A stretch of 64,000 nt of DNA from Umbelopsis ramanniana AG (Eukaryota; Mucoromycota; Umbelopsidomycetes; Umbelopsidales; Umbelopsidaceae), in assembly GCF_025399195.1 (NCBI RefSeq), contig NW_026252133.1:124001-188000 (forward strand), in the 5' to 3' direction. Made by a program: the position numbers and the translations under genes. This document shows positions 1-11,200 of the stretch, one piece after another; within the stretch, counting starts at the first letter, position 1; each line of letters begins with the position of its first letter. Below the pieces are notes generated by a model. The model made no database searches, was not told where the DNA came from, and saw only the letters and a list, made by a program, of their open reading frames with translations.

Positions 1-1916
1 AGTTGCCTGAACGCGATTTACATGGAGAGCTTATCAAATACACTCCTGACGACAGGATTGACTTGCTATCTTATGAATCTGGTGTCTTGATTGTCAATAT
101 TCAAGAGGTCGAATTGCCAAGACCTGAGAAAGTGTATGCCGAAATCTTGCTTGATGCTAATGATTCTCAGTACAAGACTGCTAAATTGAAGGGTACTCAT
201 CTGCCTTTCCATGAAACGAGCGATGCATTTGTCAAGGAGATGGACTTTGCCAAGGTTGTTATTCGTGTTAAGCAAGCGAGAGATGGCGATAAAGACGACA
301 ATCACATTGCTTCTTGGAGCGGTCAAGTCAAGGATCTCGTTCGAAAGATTCAAGACAACAACAAAAAACATATCGAAAACAGCGAAGATGATAATGATGG
401 CGAGATCTTTAACTTGATGGACTGCAATGGTGGTACCATCAAGTTAAACTTTGACTTTATTCCCGTCATCAATTTCAAGTTGGATCCCAGTGAAAGTTTA
501 GAAAGTGCGTATCTTGATAAGTGAATTATTTTGTCTTTTACCACCATGTTCATCTTTTGCTAACCGGATTTCACAGACCAAGGTAATCTCACCGTCACTC
601 CTCTCAAAGGACATAACTTCCCTGCAGCCGACCGATCTGGTACAAGTGATCCCTATATTGTGTTCTTGCTCAACGGACAAAAAGTCAAGAAAACAGAAGT
701 GTACAAGAAAAATCTCAATCCTACTTTCGACAAAGATGAACTCTTCGTCGTTCCTATTCCATCACGAACTGCAGCTAGCTTCCGTGTTGAGGTGTTTGAC
801 TGGGACCAAATTGGCAAGGATACACTGCTAGGAACTGGTGAAATTCCATTGGCAGGAAATAGTGTCGAGAGTTTCGGATCAAAACAAATTGAGATTCCTA
901 TCTCTGGCTCATCAGGAGGCAACTCATCGTTGACACTGCGATTGATGTGGCAACCACAGCTATTGGCCAAAAAGAAGACCCATACCGGTTTCTTAGGCTC
1001 TACTACAAGAGCATTCACAGGTGCTCCTACTGCTGCTTTCGGTGCTGGTCGCACTCTCGTTGGAGGAGGTGCTCATGTCACTGGTGGTGCTCTTGGTGCA
1101 GGTGGTAAGGCATTTACCGGCGGTGCAAATGCTCTTGGCGGAGGTGTCAATGCTCTTGGATCTGGTCTTAAATCTGGAATGGGCTTTTTAGGCGGTAAGC
1201 CAAAGAGCAAACCTCAAGAAGTCACTCCACAGCCATCATCTCCTGCTCAATCAGCCCTTGGTCAAGTTCCACTGCCACCTATTACGACTGCTCCTGCACT
1301 TTCCCCAACAGCTAGTAAGAATAGCGATGACAACGCCAGTCTCTCCAGTCTGACAACCCCGGTAATGTCTCAGTCAACTAGTAGCATCGGTAAGCATACA
1401 TTTTATTTCATCAGTACACCAAAATAGCGACATGACTGATTTTTTATTTTTATTTTATTTTGGCCTTAAAGGTACCACGGGCGAAGATGGTACACTTGTC
1501 ATCAGTTTGATTGGAGCAAGAGGTCTCAAAGCCATGGATCGTGGCGGTACTAGCGATCCTTATGCTCGTGTTCGTATTGGCAAGAACGTTGTTGCCAAAA
1601 CAAAACACATCAAGAAAACTTTGGAACCACAATGGTAAGTTGTCCCAGGTATTGCACAAGTTCAATATTTATGATTGTAAGCTGACTGTGATCGCACTAC
1701 AGGAATGAGAGATTTGAGGTTAATGTAACTGGTACAAAGACTATGGTCGATATCAAGGTGAAAGATCACAATACACTTCAAGACGTCGATATTGGAAACG
1801 TCATTCTTGACCTATGGGAAAATGTACAACCCAACAAGTCCTTCCAGGGTTGGCTGCCTTTGCAACCTGCTGGAACGGGAGAGGTCAACGTTAGCATTGA
1901 ATTTATGAGAAAATAA
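1..1916 (+). CDS. Tricalbin / extended-synaptotagmin-like multi-C2 protein, C-terminal part
   Basis: The gene enters the window from the left, so its N-terminus, where the family has membrane segments and an SMP lipid-transfer domain, is not visible. Exons read 3-504, 577-1389, 1472-1634 and 1703-1916 with matching phases. At least two complete C2 domains are visible: one after the first intron (TSDPY at about 640-660, FDWDQIGKDTLLG at about 800-835) and a last one (DRGGTSDPYARVRIGKN, then VKDHNTLQDVDIG). Upstream of 504 is the end of a further C2 unit (LVIVNIQEVEL-type strand, then FDFIPV). A Gly/Ala-rich linker lies at about 1010-1190. In this family C2 domains bind acidic phospholipids, often with Ca2+, tethering ER to plasma membrane. 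The order of C2 domains and the FIPV-type linkage favour tricalbin over a synaptotagmin or ferlin, but without the SMP domain the call stays at family level. Confidence 0.75.
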
Positions 1917-2127
1917 TTCTCCAGCGACAAGGATTTAGCCAATGTATATTTCTTCTTTCATATCTTCAGTGTTTCATATTAAAGCACACCGTATTTTGAT
2001 ACTTTGCTGCAACAAGTTCATTCCACGAATTTTTTTTTTTCTTTGAGTGCCTGAAATTTGTGACGTTTTTTCGGGTTAAAGAAAAACGCTCCAATTTGTG
2101 AACGCAATTTACATTGTGTCGACAACC

Positions 2128-3108
2128 ATGTTCATTCTTTCGGTGCTGAAGGACACTATAAAGATTGAGCCTGCTGATTTTCGAAAACCAAAGCAAGAGG
2201 CAATCACCGATGAAGTAAACAAAAAATATGCCAACAAGGTGAGCATTTGATTCCCAAATGAGTATGTGTCTTCCCGGCATGACTGACAGTTTAACCCATA
2301 GGTTGTTCAAGAAATCGGCCTTTGCATCAGCCTTTTCGATATCATAGAAGCAAGTGAAGGTGTTATACATCACGGCGATGGTTGCAGTTATGTCAAAGGT
2401 TCGTAGAGGTTACTTTGGCCCTTCTCACCGCTCACACTTGTCTAACGCAAATCAAACCTCTTATAGCAACATTCAGAATGGTTATATTCCGACCCTTTAT
2501 CAACGAGGTCTTGACCGGAACTATTAAAAGCTGCTCAGAAAAAGGGATCCGAGGTACGTTGGGTGATAGGAATATGGAAGCTGTGGTCACAGTAATTCTC
2601 AACAGTTTTTTGCTGTTGTTTAGTTTCTGTAGGGTTTTTTGATGATATCACTATTCCTCCCGGTTGTTTGCAATCTGGATCTAGCTTGTAAGTCATACAT
2701 TAGTTGTTTCGTATATGCAATCTAGAGAATAGTTGACTGATTGCGCTTTATGTATAGTGACGCGGAAGAGCGCGTTTGGATATGGAACTACGATGGAGAG
2801 AAGCTTTATATGGACATCGAAGAACAAATCCGATTTCAAGTACTCAGCGAAGTATTTACTGATACCACACCTACTCCTACAAATATTGGTCCGACTGGAC
2901 GAAGACAGTCGGCAGCAGATGCAACCGCAGCAAATGACTTGGCTGCCAACTCCACCAAAATTCCACCTTATGCATTGACGGTTAGTTGAACTACCTGCAT
3001 AGCTCGTGCTTGATCTATTTACATGACTGACGTTCATACGTATTTACACTACAGGGAAGCATTGCGACAGATGGTCTTGGACCTATCTCATGGTGGGGAG
3101 GTCAATAA
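2128..3108 (+). CDS. RPC25: RNA polymerase III subunit RPC8 (Rpc25/POLR3H)
   Basis: Six exons (2128-2238, 2302-2398, 2467-2553, 2624-2687, 2758-2980, 3055-3108) give 211 aa, close to the roughly 204-212 aa of this subunit. The protein starts MFILSVLKDTIKI, followed by the Rpb7-type N-terminal fold (GLCISLFDI, GDGCSY, FRPFINEVLTG). The S1/OB part follows (SVGFFDDITIPP, ERVWIWNYDGEKLYMD, EQIRFQV) and the end is GLGPISWWGG, where the family normally ends in LGLLSWW. RPC8 pairs with RPC9 to form the Pol III stalk used in initiation on tRNA and 5S genes. All intron phases agree. The ATG lies about 210 bp after the tricalbin-like stop codon. Confidence 0.93.
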
Positions 3109-3310
3109 GACAGATGTATAGAAGCCATTGTATATATACACTTTTTTAAAAGCAATTTTTCATGCCGATTGGATTTGTCCAAAATCTACGCGTCAATTAA
3201 TACATCAAAGTTGGGCATAACAGAGCAACTTTTATTAAGAATGTATGGTATAAGAAAAAAAAATGCGAGAGTGATTTTGCTGAGTCATAAAGGTTTGGCG
3301 ACTACTTACT

Positions 3311-4597
3311 TCATCTTCGGCATTTGGCCACCAAAGCAAGTAAATTTCGCCGGTAGTGATAGGCAATGGCAATTATACTCACAGAGACTGTAAACACAGC
3401 TGTAAAATTTTGTAAGCTTCTCCTTTTAAACACGAACGATGATACATATGGAGAATTTCTAATGTTGTGATAGTATGGTGCGTTGTATGGGATCCATCCA
3501 TCGGCTACATCCTTCCTACTAGAGCTGACGACTTTTCGCTTGAGATCAATGACGATTTTGAGGTGTCTTAGTGGCGCAGAATATCCTCCGTCTGCGCGAA
3601 CAGATCCTTCATATGACTTTGGCGCATCCGAATTCGGTTCATAGAAGCCGTAGCGTTCCAGTCTAGGCATAAACAAACCATATGCAGGCATATACGTATC
3701 GACGAATGCTGTAACTTGCTCGTCAGACATGCCCTGAACTCCTCGCGTTTTGATCATATTGTGCTCTTGTTCCAATCGCCATTGATAAACATTCTCGAGT
3801 GATGTAGGAGCCATGTGACAAAAGATGTCGAAATAGGGATAAATAGCATCTTCATAAGCCTTCAAGTTGGAGTTGATGCTAGATACTTCATCGAAGCTGA
3901 ATTTTGTAGCTTGAGGAGTGATGTCGTACACCTCTTGCAAGATGGAGTCTGGTAAATGCTTAAATCCAAGAGACCAGCCTTCAAAAATGATGATATCGTA
4001 TGGTGCTGCAACTTTGGTCCATTCAGATTTGTCCAGACGATCACCCCGACCTTGGTGAAGTGACTTATCGTATCTTGGGATGGCCACTGTCGGAGCTGAT
4101 GTTGGCGATTCTAGATATTTGTGGTGTGCATCAAGAAGATCCGCAAACACTTGTTTGGCGAGCTCGAGATCGTGTGAGCCAAATTGCCCACGAAGCTCGA
4201 GAAGCCTATTCCCAGGATGACTGTTCACTAGCTCTACTTGGTCTTTTCTCGTCAGATAAAGGTCGTCCAAAGAGAATACAACAACCGACAGGTTATAGGG
4301 CTCTTCGCGAAGAATGGATGCCAGGGTCTCGCAAGTAGTTGTTTTCCCACTTCCTTGACATCCTGAGAAACCGACTACAAATGGCTTTGTAGGTTTGTTG
4401 GATGTCATGAGGGCATGACGAAATCCGTCATAGTGCTGGAGAATGTGATTAAGGGCAAGTTGGGTTTGTTCCAGCTGGTGAAGAAGATCTGGTCAATAAG
4501 CTGGATCAAAAACGATTGCTTCCACTTTACAAACAATGTTGTGGTAGCTATAATTTACCTCTACCAAATAGGCGTTGGTTGCTTGCGAGTTTGACAT
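3311..4597 (-). CDS. D-glycerate 3-kinase-like / Tda10-type P-loop kinase with a C-terminal membrane segment
   Basis: The main exon (4474 down to 3311) carries a Walker A GCQGSGKTT, the SLDDLYLT motif and FEGWSLGF, typical of the glycerate kinase / YGR205W family of small-molecule kinases. The ATG at 4408 would give a usable protein, but the same frame is open upstream through LEQTQLALNHILQHYDGF, as in the family. A short first exon (4559-4597, MSNSQATNAYLVE) joined over an 84 nt intron restores that N-terminus and gives 400 aa. The exact 5' acceptor is uncertain. After the usual end of the family (LRHLKIVIDLKR) there are about 65 extra residues, including FTAVFTVSVSIIAIAYHY, a likely membrane helix, then RRNLLALVAKCRR. 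The substrate cannot be read from sequence. Confidence 0.8.
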
Positions 4598-4914
4598 GGA
4601 GGAATTACATTTAGCAATTCAGCTTGAAGAGCTCACGTTTTTAAGCATTTTAGTATTCCGAATAGGGTTCACCATTTCCGCGATAATCCGGGTTTGACAG
4701 CCAGATTAATGACTGACATTTCATATTGTTGATCAATGCTTAGAGTATACTAAGATTAAGTTGGACAATACGAATGGTTAACAAAAAATGAATTTTATTC
4801 AAAGGTAATTCTGATATATTGATTGAGCCTGTCTTATCAAATTACACGAAGACTGTGTCCTGCAAACTTCGGAATGAAGAGTTGCGGAATATCCCAGACA
4901 ATAAAATTATCTCT
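4598..4914. other. Intergenic, AT-rich
   Basis: This 317 bp stretch lies between the start of the kinase gene and the end of the CAP gene, both on the minus strand. It must hold the kinase promoter and the CAP 3' UTR. I see no clear TATA box, RNA gene or repeat in it. Confidence 0.5.
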
Positions 4915-5519
4915 TTAATTAGGAAGAACATTCTTCTCGAATTCACCCAAATAGTTTCCAGGAGGAGCGTAGGAGCAGGTGTAAATGGGAGCATTGCCTT
5001 GGTTACTGCACTTCTTTACACCACAGCCAATCTGTGTAGTGGAGACCCAGACAACCTTTGATAAAAAGTAAACAGCGTTAAATTACAAATTAATTTTTTT
5101 AGGGCGTGTGTGAGATTTAGCTTACCTGAGTGAAATGCCCGGTGGATGAACTAAAACCAGGTTTACTGTAATCATAGTTCTTTTCCTCATTGTACCAAGC
5201 GCTAACAACGGACTTCCAGTCGCCATAGCCCATGGCCAAATTCTCTCCGTATGGACCTCCAGAATGCTGGAAAACGCAGCCATCGGACCACTTTTGAGCG
5301 TAGCTAGCAAGAGTGCTATTCCATTTCAGCGCTGGTGCTGAATGCTTCGCTCTGTATGCGTTGTGAGCTGATAAGATAGTGCTTTCATCAGAAGATGTCG
5401 ACCCGCTGGTAGCAGCTTTTGTGACGGTCTTGGCTGTTGTATGCTTCTTTGTGATTTTTTTGGTTGATCTCTTTGTGGTTTTTTTGGTGGTAGTATGAGC
5501 AGACTTCTTGCTAGCCTTT

Positions 5520-5556
<37 letters not shown>

Positions 5557-5764
5557 TATGTGTAGTATGCTTTGCAGAGCTTCTCTTGTGAGGAGCACTA
5601 TGGTGTTCGCGTGCTTGATGATGGTGTTCGGGTGTGGGATGATGCTTGTGAGAGTGTGCAACACTGGCATTATGGTGGTTTGACTTGGTGGTAGCAGCAT
5701 CAGCTGTCTGCGAAGCCAGCGCAGTAACAGCTAGAGTGAGTCCAATGAAAGAAAGAGAAACCAT
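4915..5764 (-). CDS. Secreted CAP/SCP (PR-1-like) protein with a basic His/Lys/Thr-rich linker
   Basis: Two exons (5764-5126 and 5055-4915) give 259 aa. I start at 5764 because MVSLSFIGLTLAVTALAS is a clean signal peptide; the in-frame ATG at 5848 would bury it. Residues about 25-125 are low-complexity His/Lys/Ser/Thr/Ala, with Thr-Lys-Lys blocks suggesting O-glycosylation and wall attachment. The CAP domain follows: ILSAHNAYRAKH, LKWNSTLASYAQKW, FQHSGGPYGENLA, SAWYNEE, then in exon 2 VVWVSTTQIGCGV and YTCSYAPPGNY. The expected His and Glu residues of the CAP cavity are present. Fungal relatives (Pry proteins) bind sterols or fatty acids outside the cell; that role is inferred by family. The second exon is needed to complete the fold. 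Confidence 0.9.
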
Positions 5765-5868
5765 TGTTCTTAGTAGCTTGGGGAAATGAATGGAATTGGT
5801 AAGATGAGGTGATGAATAAGAGCAGACTAGCCAACTGAAGTTATTCAAGTGGTTACCAGTTATACAAC

Positions 5869-5876
5869 TTTTTATA
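5869..5876 (-). promoter_or_regulatory. TATA box of the CAP gene
   Basis: TATAAAAA on the minus strand, about 105 bp upstream of the CAP start codon at 5764. Confidence 0.5.
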
Positions 5877-7771
5877 CTTGAGATGAGTGAAAGGCCTGGG
5901 ATAAAAAGTCTGTGCTACGATAATCTGATTTAATGTTCCACGCAATTTATAGACACAGAAAAAATATTGCTGAGAATGAAGGCATGTCATAGTTACATTG
6001 AAAAATCTGGCACTTGTTGGATATTCTAAGCATCTTGGAAGGTGCTAAAGCTTAGAAAATACTGCATGTTGCCTACATATCAGCATCAAACACATGATTA
6101 TTATAGGTTATTGCGTTGACAGCTGTGGACAAATCCCACGAGTGCGGGCATCAGGTACGAAGAACCTCAGGCAAATGCAGAAACAAATTTCAATACAATT
6201 TGTCTCACAGAGCGACGACCTGGATTGTGGGTAACCAAGCGGGGATGTGCCCAGTTGATAATTCTGTTACTATAAGGGTACGACGACCAACATCATGCAA
6301 TGTACATCATTGATTCTCAATTAAATTGAATTATCAGGAAAGCAGACTTGGTAGCTTGTGAGACAGTATGATCAGCAGCTTTCCATCTGCTGACACACTT
6401 TCGCTGTAATCCCACATCATGTAAAAAGATATGGTCTTTTGATTACAACTCTACTACACCCCTGTAGTTGGAAATTTTACTATGGCTGTAGTAAAATGTA
6501 ATCTTAACTGACGACATTTTGATGAGGTTAGACTTTTTTTAACCATGTTATCTGGTGGGATTGGTCTGCTTTTAATCTCTTTGCATGGCCCAAGTGTAAG
6601 TTACGCGTATGTTGCTGTACGAAATAGCAGCCTTTGATCTCAGATTTGACTTTGGGTCTATGCAATTATATCATCTTTTGTCAGGGTATGCACAAGGACT
6701 ATGCCCACTTCGTATCATCTGTAATATCTCAGAAGCAACAACGACTGTATAAGTTGTTGGTATGACTGGCATGGGACTGACATCATTATCATCTGCATCA
6801 TTTTTCCATTGAGCTTCTCCCTGCACTATAGTTTATCAAAAGGCTTGTGGTATATCTCAGTGCTAGCCAAAAAAGTTCCAACACCATAGCTGTGCATAGC
6901 ATGGTCAAGGAGTATATCTGACGAAAGGACACAACGATGAAAGGATCTCTGAACTTGCTTTTTTTTTCCTTTCAAATCACATGAGATGCAGAGTATGCAG
7001 GAACAACTTTATAAGGCTCAATCTACATGTTATTGGCGTATCACTCTTTATTGCAGAGCCATTGAGATTTGGTTGAAGAGAAGATCCTGGTCATGTGCCA
7101 GGATTGCTTCTGAATGCTGGTCATTACTGCGGTTCAGATGGAATACAGCTGAGTGACACCTAACATAGTTGACGCGTGCAAAATTCGACATAATCTACGC
7201 CCAGCTGTTGTTTGTGGGCGGTTGTACCGGTGATCCCCATCTTCACTTCCAGAGACGCACTAGCAACTTGACAGCATGGTAATATTTTTTGACATAGTAT
7301 TAGCTATGGATATATGAAGTGGACTGCTCTCCCCACATCCTACGCCCTTTTGGATCATCTCTCCAATGCATAGAAGCAGGAAGTACAGAGTTGATCACGG
7401 CGTGCGCAGGTGATATGTACCAGTCAGCATTGTCATCGCCTTCTTATCCTCATCAGATAGTGTGCTCAGTAGTATCAACTGTTATTATGCTTTAATCCTG
7501 TGTAGTATTGGTACAGAGTCGAATTTATTAGAATTAACGACGTTTTACACGTTATCATCCTTCACAACATCATAGAGTACATAAAAATGAAGGCTTTAAC
7601 GGTTTGAGGGCATTTCCTCTTGATATATGGTAAGGAAGAAACTTTTACAAGTTTAGTTTCGAATAAAATGTGATACTTCGAGTACGTACGCCCCATGAAG
7701 GTCTGCTTCTCGACTGCGGTGCAGAATGTAAGTGTTAATTTTATTTTTTATATTCATTTTTTTAAAAAGGA
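5877..7771. other. Long intergenic region, no protein gene seen
   Basis: About 1.9 kb of AT-rich sequence upstream of the CAP gene and downstream of the U1 gene. Reading frames here are short and show no family motif or splice pattern. No tRNA T-loop/acceptor pair, transposase fragment or terminal repeat was found by eye. Confidence 0.5.
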
Positions 7772-7772
7772 A

Positions 7773-7937
7773 GGGGAGGACAACAGCGAACCATTGACCT
7801 CCCCAAAGCAAAAATTGCCCAGCCGAGACGCCCGTTAGGACGTTCGAAGCCGGGCCCTCCAGCGGGAGTGCAATGCCAGAAGGCCCAGCCCCGCAATCAG
7901 CGTTCTTGATCACCAATTGCGCCTGGCAGGTAAGTAT
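7773..7937 (-). ncRNA. U1: U1 spliceosomal snRNA
   Basis: Read on the minus strand, the RNA starts with ATACTTACCTG, the exact U1 5' end that pairs with 5' splice sites. It then has GATCAAGAAC (+ 7902-7911), the stem-loop I loop bound by U1-70K, and ATTGCACTCC (+ 7865-7874), the stem-loop II loop bound by U1A. An Sm site AATTTTTG (+ 7809-7816) follows, then a final strong hairpin GGGGAGG/CCTCCCC (+ 7773-7804) as stem-loop IV. The order, spacing and total length (about 165 nt, compared with 164 in human) all fit U1. The locus is a GC-rich island in AT-rich DNA and has a TATA box about 30 bp upstream. The exact 3' end is set from the last hairpin and could extend a few bases. Confidence 0.93.
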
Positions 7938-7964
7938 GCAGAACCATCATTCAAAAGCGAGGCG

Positions 7965-7972
7965 TTTATATA
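7965..7972 (-). promoter_or_regulatory. TATA box of the U1 snRNA gene
   Basis: TATATAAA on the minus strand, 28-35 bp upstream of the U1 5' end at 7937, a suitable distance for transcription of a snRNA. Confidence 0.65.
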
Positions 7973-7979
7973 CTTTTTA

Positions 7980-9021
7980 GTAACGTGACTGCTTCAAAAA
8001 TTTTGATAAAACTGTCACGACATGCAAAATGTTTAAAGTCCGGTGCTTTCTTAGTAACAAGGGGCTACCAAAGAAACCGTTGGTCATATAATCAACAGAA
8101 AAATAAAGACTATAACGTGTTACAATAATATGGTCAGCATTAGTGCCTTAAAAACAACATCAGAGGCTTGTACCATCACGCAAATCTAGGTAGCTTGAAA
8201 CGATACCGCAGGTAGTTTCCGCTGTGGAATTAACTATGGGTGAACTGCCGAGCACACTGATAATAAATGTAGGAAATAGATGGCTACATCGTATCATGGT
8301 AACATTTGGTGTTTGATATTACCTGCATCTGTTATAGTAATAGTTAAGCTGTATTGCTATGGACTTGGGATAAACTCCAGTAAAATGCCGTTCATATTCC
8401 CCTCCGTCTTTTTTGGGGAGGGGCTTAAAACCGCCTTGGCAACTACGCGAAGACTTTGGAAAAAATACATCTTAACACGTTCTCGTTTATCCATGCTTAT
8501 TTCCACTGCATTATTTGCTGTGCTCAGCCTAGTTTCAATAGTGTAAGTTTGAAGACACTATAGAGCACATATACGTGCACTAATTCTTATGTAGGTGCGT
8601 ATTTCACGACGTTGTCAACAATCTGGAAATGAACAGGCCATACTTTTAGAACCTAAGTATTTCTCAACCTCATGGAATTAGAGCTCAATCTTTCGGGGGT
8701 CGAAAAAAAATGGCTTGATTTCACATTTTGTAAGCGGTTTGCATCAAAGCATTCGAACTAAAATGCACGTGACTTTCAAGTAGAGACACTAGGGCCTATT
8801 TACTCAAAGAGTCCAGAAGTTGCTACACTTGTATGCCATGACAGAGTTTTGCGTTGAGTATAGTATCCATGCCTGTTCGTTTCTAATCCAGTCCGAGCCT
8901 TCGGACAAGGGTGCGGAGACAATGGGGTTAATTTTTGCACCCTGCGTCATTTCCGGTAGTCATAAAATTTTCTGTTTTTCGTTACACTCACTGAGTCTTC
9001 TTTGTCTTTATCTTTATCAAT
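7980..9021. other. Intergenic, upstream of prolidase
   Basis: About 1 kb between the U1 promoter and the prolidase start. It includes a 7 bp inverted repeat, CCCCTCC (8399-8405) with GGAGGGG (8417-8423). A small plus-strand frame at 8280-8546 has no recognisable motif. The last 60 bp before the ATG are pyrimidine-rich, as in many fungal promoters. Confidence 0.45.
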
Positions 9022-10426
9022 ATGCCGCTCCAGAAACTTCCCACGGCTAGCAACGTTCAAAAAGTGATCAAAAACTTGAACAAGAACGATGGTATCATTT
9101 ACTTGAAGGGACAAGTGCTCCACGAACGAGACGATACCGACGTTGAGCTTTCATTCCGCCAAGAATCCAACTTCTTTTACCTCACTGGTAAGTTTTAGCA
9201 CTCATCTAGCGACGAAAACATGGTTGGCTTACACTCAGCACATCGTAGGCGTTACGGATGCTGATTTCCATGTTGTTGTCAGCTTGTCTACTGGCAAGAT
9301 TACTTTGATTGCTCCTGACATTGTCGCTGATCATGTTATGTGGATGGGTTTGCCCGATACGCCGGAGGAACTCCTGCAAAAATACGACGTCAATGAGGTT
9401 GTGTATGCTAGCAAGCTTGATCAAGTTCTGCAGCAGGAGAATCCTCAGAAGATTTACACACTTCCCATTTGCGATACCTCAGCAATTCCCCAAAACTTCC
9501 AAAGCAAGGTTGATAAGGATGCATTGAAGCCCGCCATCTACGAAGCACGTATGTACAAGGCTAAGTGGGAAGTGGAGCTTATGAGAGAAGCCAACAAAAT
9601 TTCTTCTGATGCTCACATCAAGCTGATGAAGGAGGCTAAAGCTGGGTTGAACGAGCAGCAACTCCATGCTCTTTTCTTGTACGAAAGCGCTCGCAATGGC
9701 GCTTTCATCCAATCTTACAACCCTATCGTCGCCGCTGGCTCAAACGCTGCTACTCTTCACTACGGAAAGAACAATGCCGGGATCTCTCCTGATCAGTTCG
9801 TACTCATTGATGCAGGTGCTGAGCTCAACTGCTATGCCTCCGATATCACTCGCACATTCCCCGCTGGAGGCAAGTTTTCCCAAGAACAAAAGGACATATA
9901 TGAGATTGTTTTGGAAATGCAAAAGGCATCATTCGAACTTTGCAAACCTGGTGTTGAATGGGAGGATATCCACCGCCATGCTCTTCGTGTTGCCTGCCGT
10001 GGATTAATCAAGCTCGGAGTTTTGAAGGGTGATGAGGACGAACTTATCGCCAAGCATATCCCCGCATGCATATTCCCTCACGGTCTCGGTCACAGCATTG
10101 GTATCGATGTCCATGATGTTGGTGGCTATCTCCCTGGTGTGCAAAAGATTGATGAGCCTGGTATTAGAAATCTTCGCATGCGCCGCACACTTCAAGCTGG
10201 CATGGCCGTCACCGTCGAGCCTGGTATTTACTTTTGTGATTTCATCATTGATCCTTTGTTGAAGGACGAAGCAACTCGCAAGTACTTTGACATTGAGAAA
10301 TTGAACCAGTACAAGAAGGTCGGAGGTGTTCGCATAGAAGACGATATTGTCATTACCGAGACCGGCTTTGACAACTTGACCACAGTGCCAAAGGAGATCC
10401 GTGAAATAGAAGCCTTGATGGCCTAA
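9022..10426 (+). CDS. Xaa-Pro dipeptidase (prolidase, peptidase M24)
   Basis: Two exons (9022-9187 and 9249-10426) give 447 aa. Exon 1 adds MPLQKLPTASNVQKVIKNL and the start of the aminopeptidase-P N-terminal domain (FRQESNFFYLTG). The C-terminal pita-bread domain has all five metal ligands: Asp243 and Asp254 (LIDAGAELNCYASDITRTF), His337 (FPHGLGHSIG), Glu379 (VTVEPGIYF) and Glu419 (GVRIEDDIVIT). The enzyme cleaves dipeptides with C-terminal proline and normally binds two Mn2+ ions in the cytosol. The length and the HDVGGYLPG segment place it with PEPD-type prolidases rather than methionine aminopeptidases. Codon use in this gene is more GC-ended than in its neighbours, suggesting high expression. 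Confidence 0.93.
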
Positions 10427-11200
10427 GCTATATCTACCATTGTGTCGATGATGCCCAAGCAATTTTTTTTTTTTCATGTTTATTTGTATATTTATTTTAT
10501 CCTTATGTCGAGTACAGATTGATTCAAAACTAAAAAAAAAAGAAAGAAATGGCATGCAATTATCGTACACCGCTGATTTTGTGACAGAATATAAAAAGAA
10601 GACCAACCATCAGAGGAAATGAATTTGAAAGAAAAAGAGTATGAAAGCGAGAAGAGCTAAAAAAAAACAACCTACTATGACAGGAAAAGAAGAAAGAAAA
10701 GATCAGAAAAAAAAATTGTAGCTCGCAAAGAACCTCTTTGGGACCATAGCAAATCGTCGATAGCTATGACCGAAAGTACCTCACCCAAGAGTCAGTCATG
10801 GAAGGAGATAAATTATAATAAGAAAGAGAAAGAAAAATGTGAGGAAGAAAATGTATGGCTACAGGAACATGAAAATATGGATGATGGTATGTGGAATAAG
10901 AGCGTGGAAAGTTTGTAAGATGTCGATTGCTTTTTACCATGCCTGCGATGAGGTGTTTTCAGGTGGAATAAGTAGGGTAAGTGAATACTGATAGGTGTTG
11001 CCTTCAGATGATTGCTCACTCCAACTGTGTTGTGTATAGCTGTGTTGTAGTAGGATGGGTGTGTGTGTGTGAAGAGAGCTGGGTGGTTGTTTGTTATTGA
11101 TTCTGGTGGGCGTTCTTTTTTTGTTCATCAGAACCAACGTTGTTAGACCCAAATGGCCCAACTGCTGTGACAATAAAGTTCCTCTCTTGCTTTGCGACGT
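10427..11200. other. Convergent intergenic region with purine-rich low-complexity DNA
   Basis: This region holds the 3' ends of prolidase (+) and the PUF gene (-). Between about 10590 and 10860 the plus strand is strongly A/G-rich (GAAAGAAAAGA-like runs), and a short GT repeat lies near 11060-11072. No coding signal was seen. Confidence 0.5.

Noticed and set aside
7653-7916. 87-codon minus-strand reading frame
   Set aside because: It overlaps the U1 snRNA on the same strand; the GC-rich part is explained by RNA structure, and the protein has no motif.
8399-8423. CCCCTCC/GGAGGGG hairpin with a T-run, considered as a second snRNA end
   Set aside because: The T-run lacks the A of an Sm site, and no snRNA 5' or loop motif precedes it.
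8280-8546. 88-codon hydrophobic plus-strand frame
   Set aside because: Looks like a membrane protein only because the DNA is T-rich; no family motif or supporting exons.
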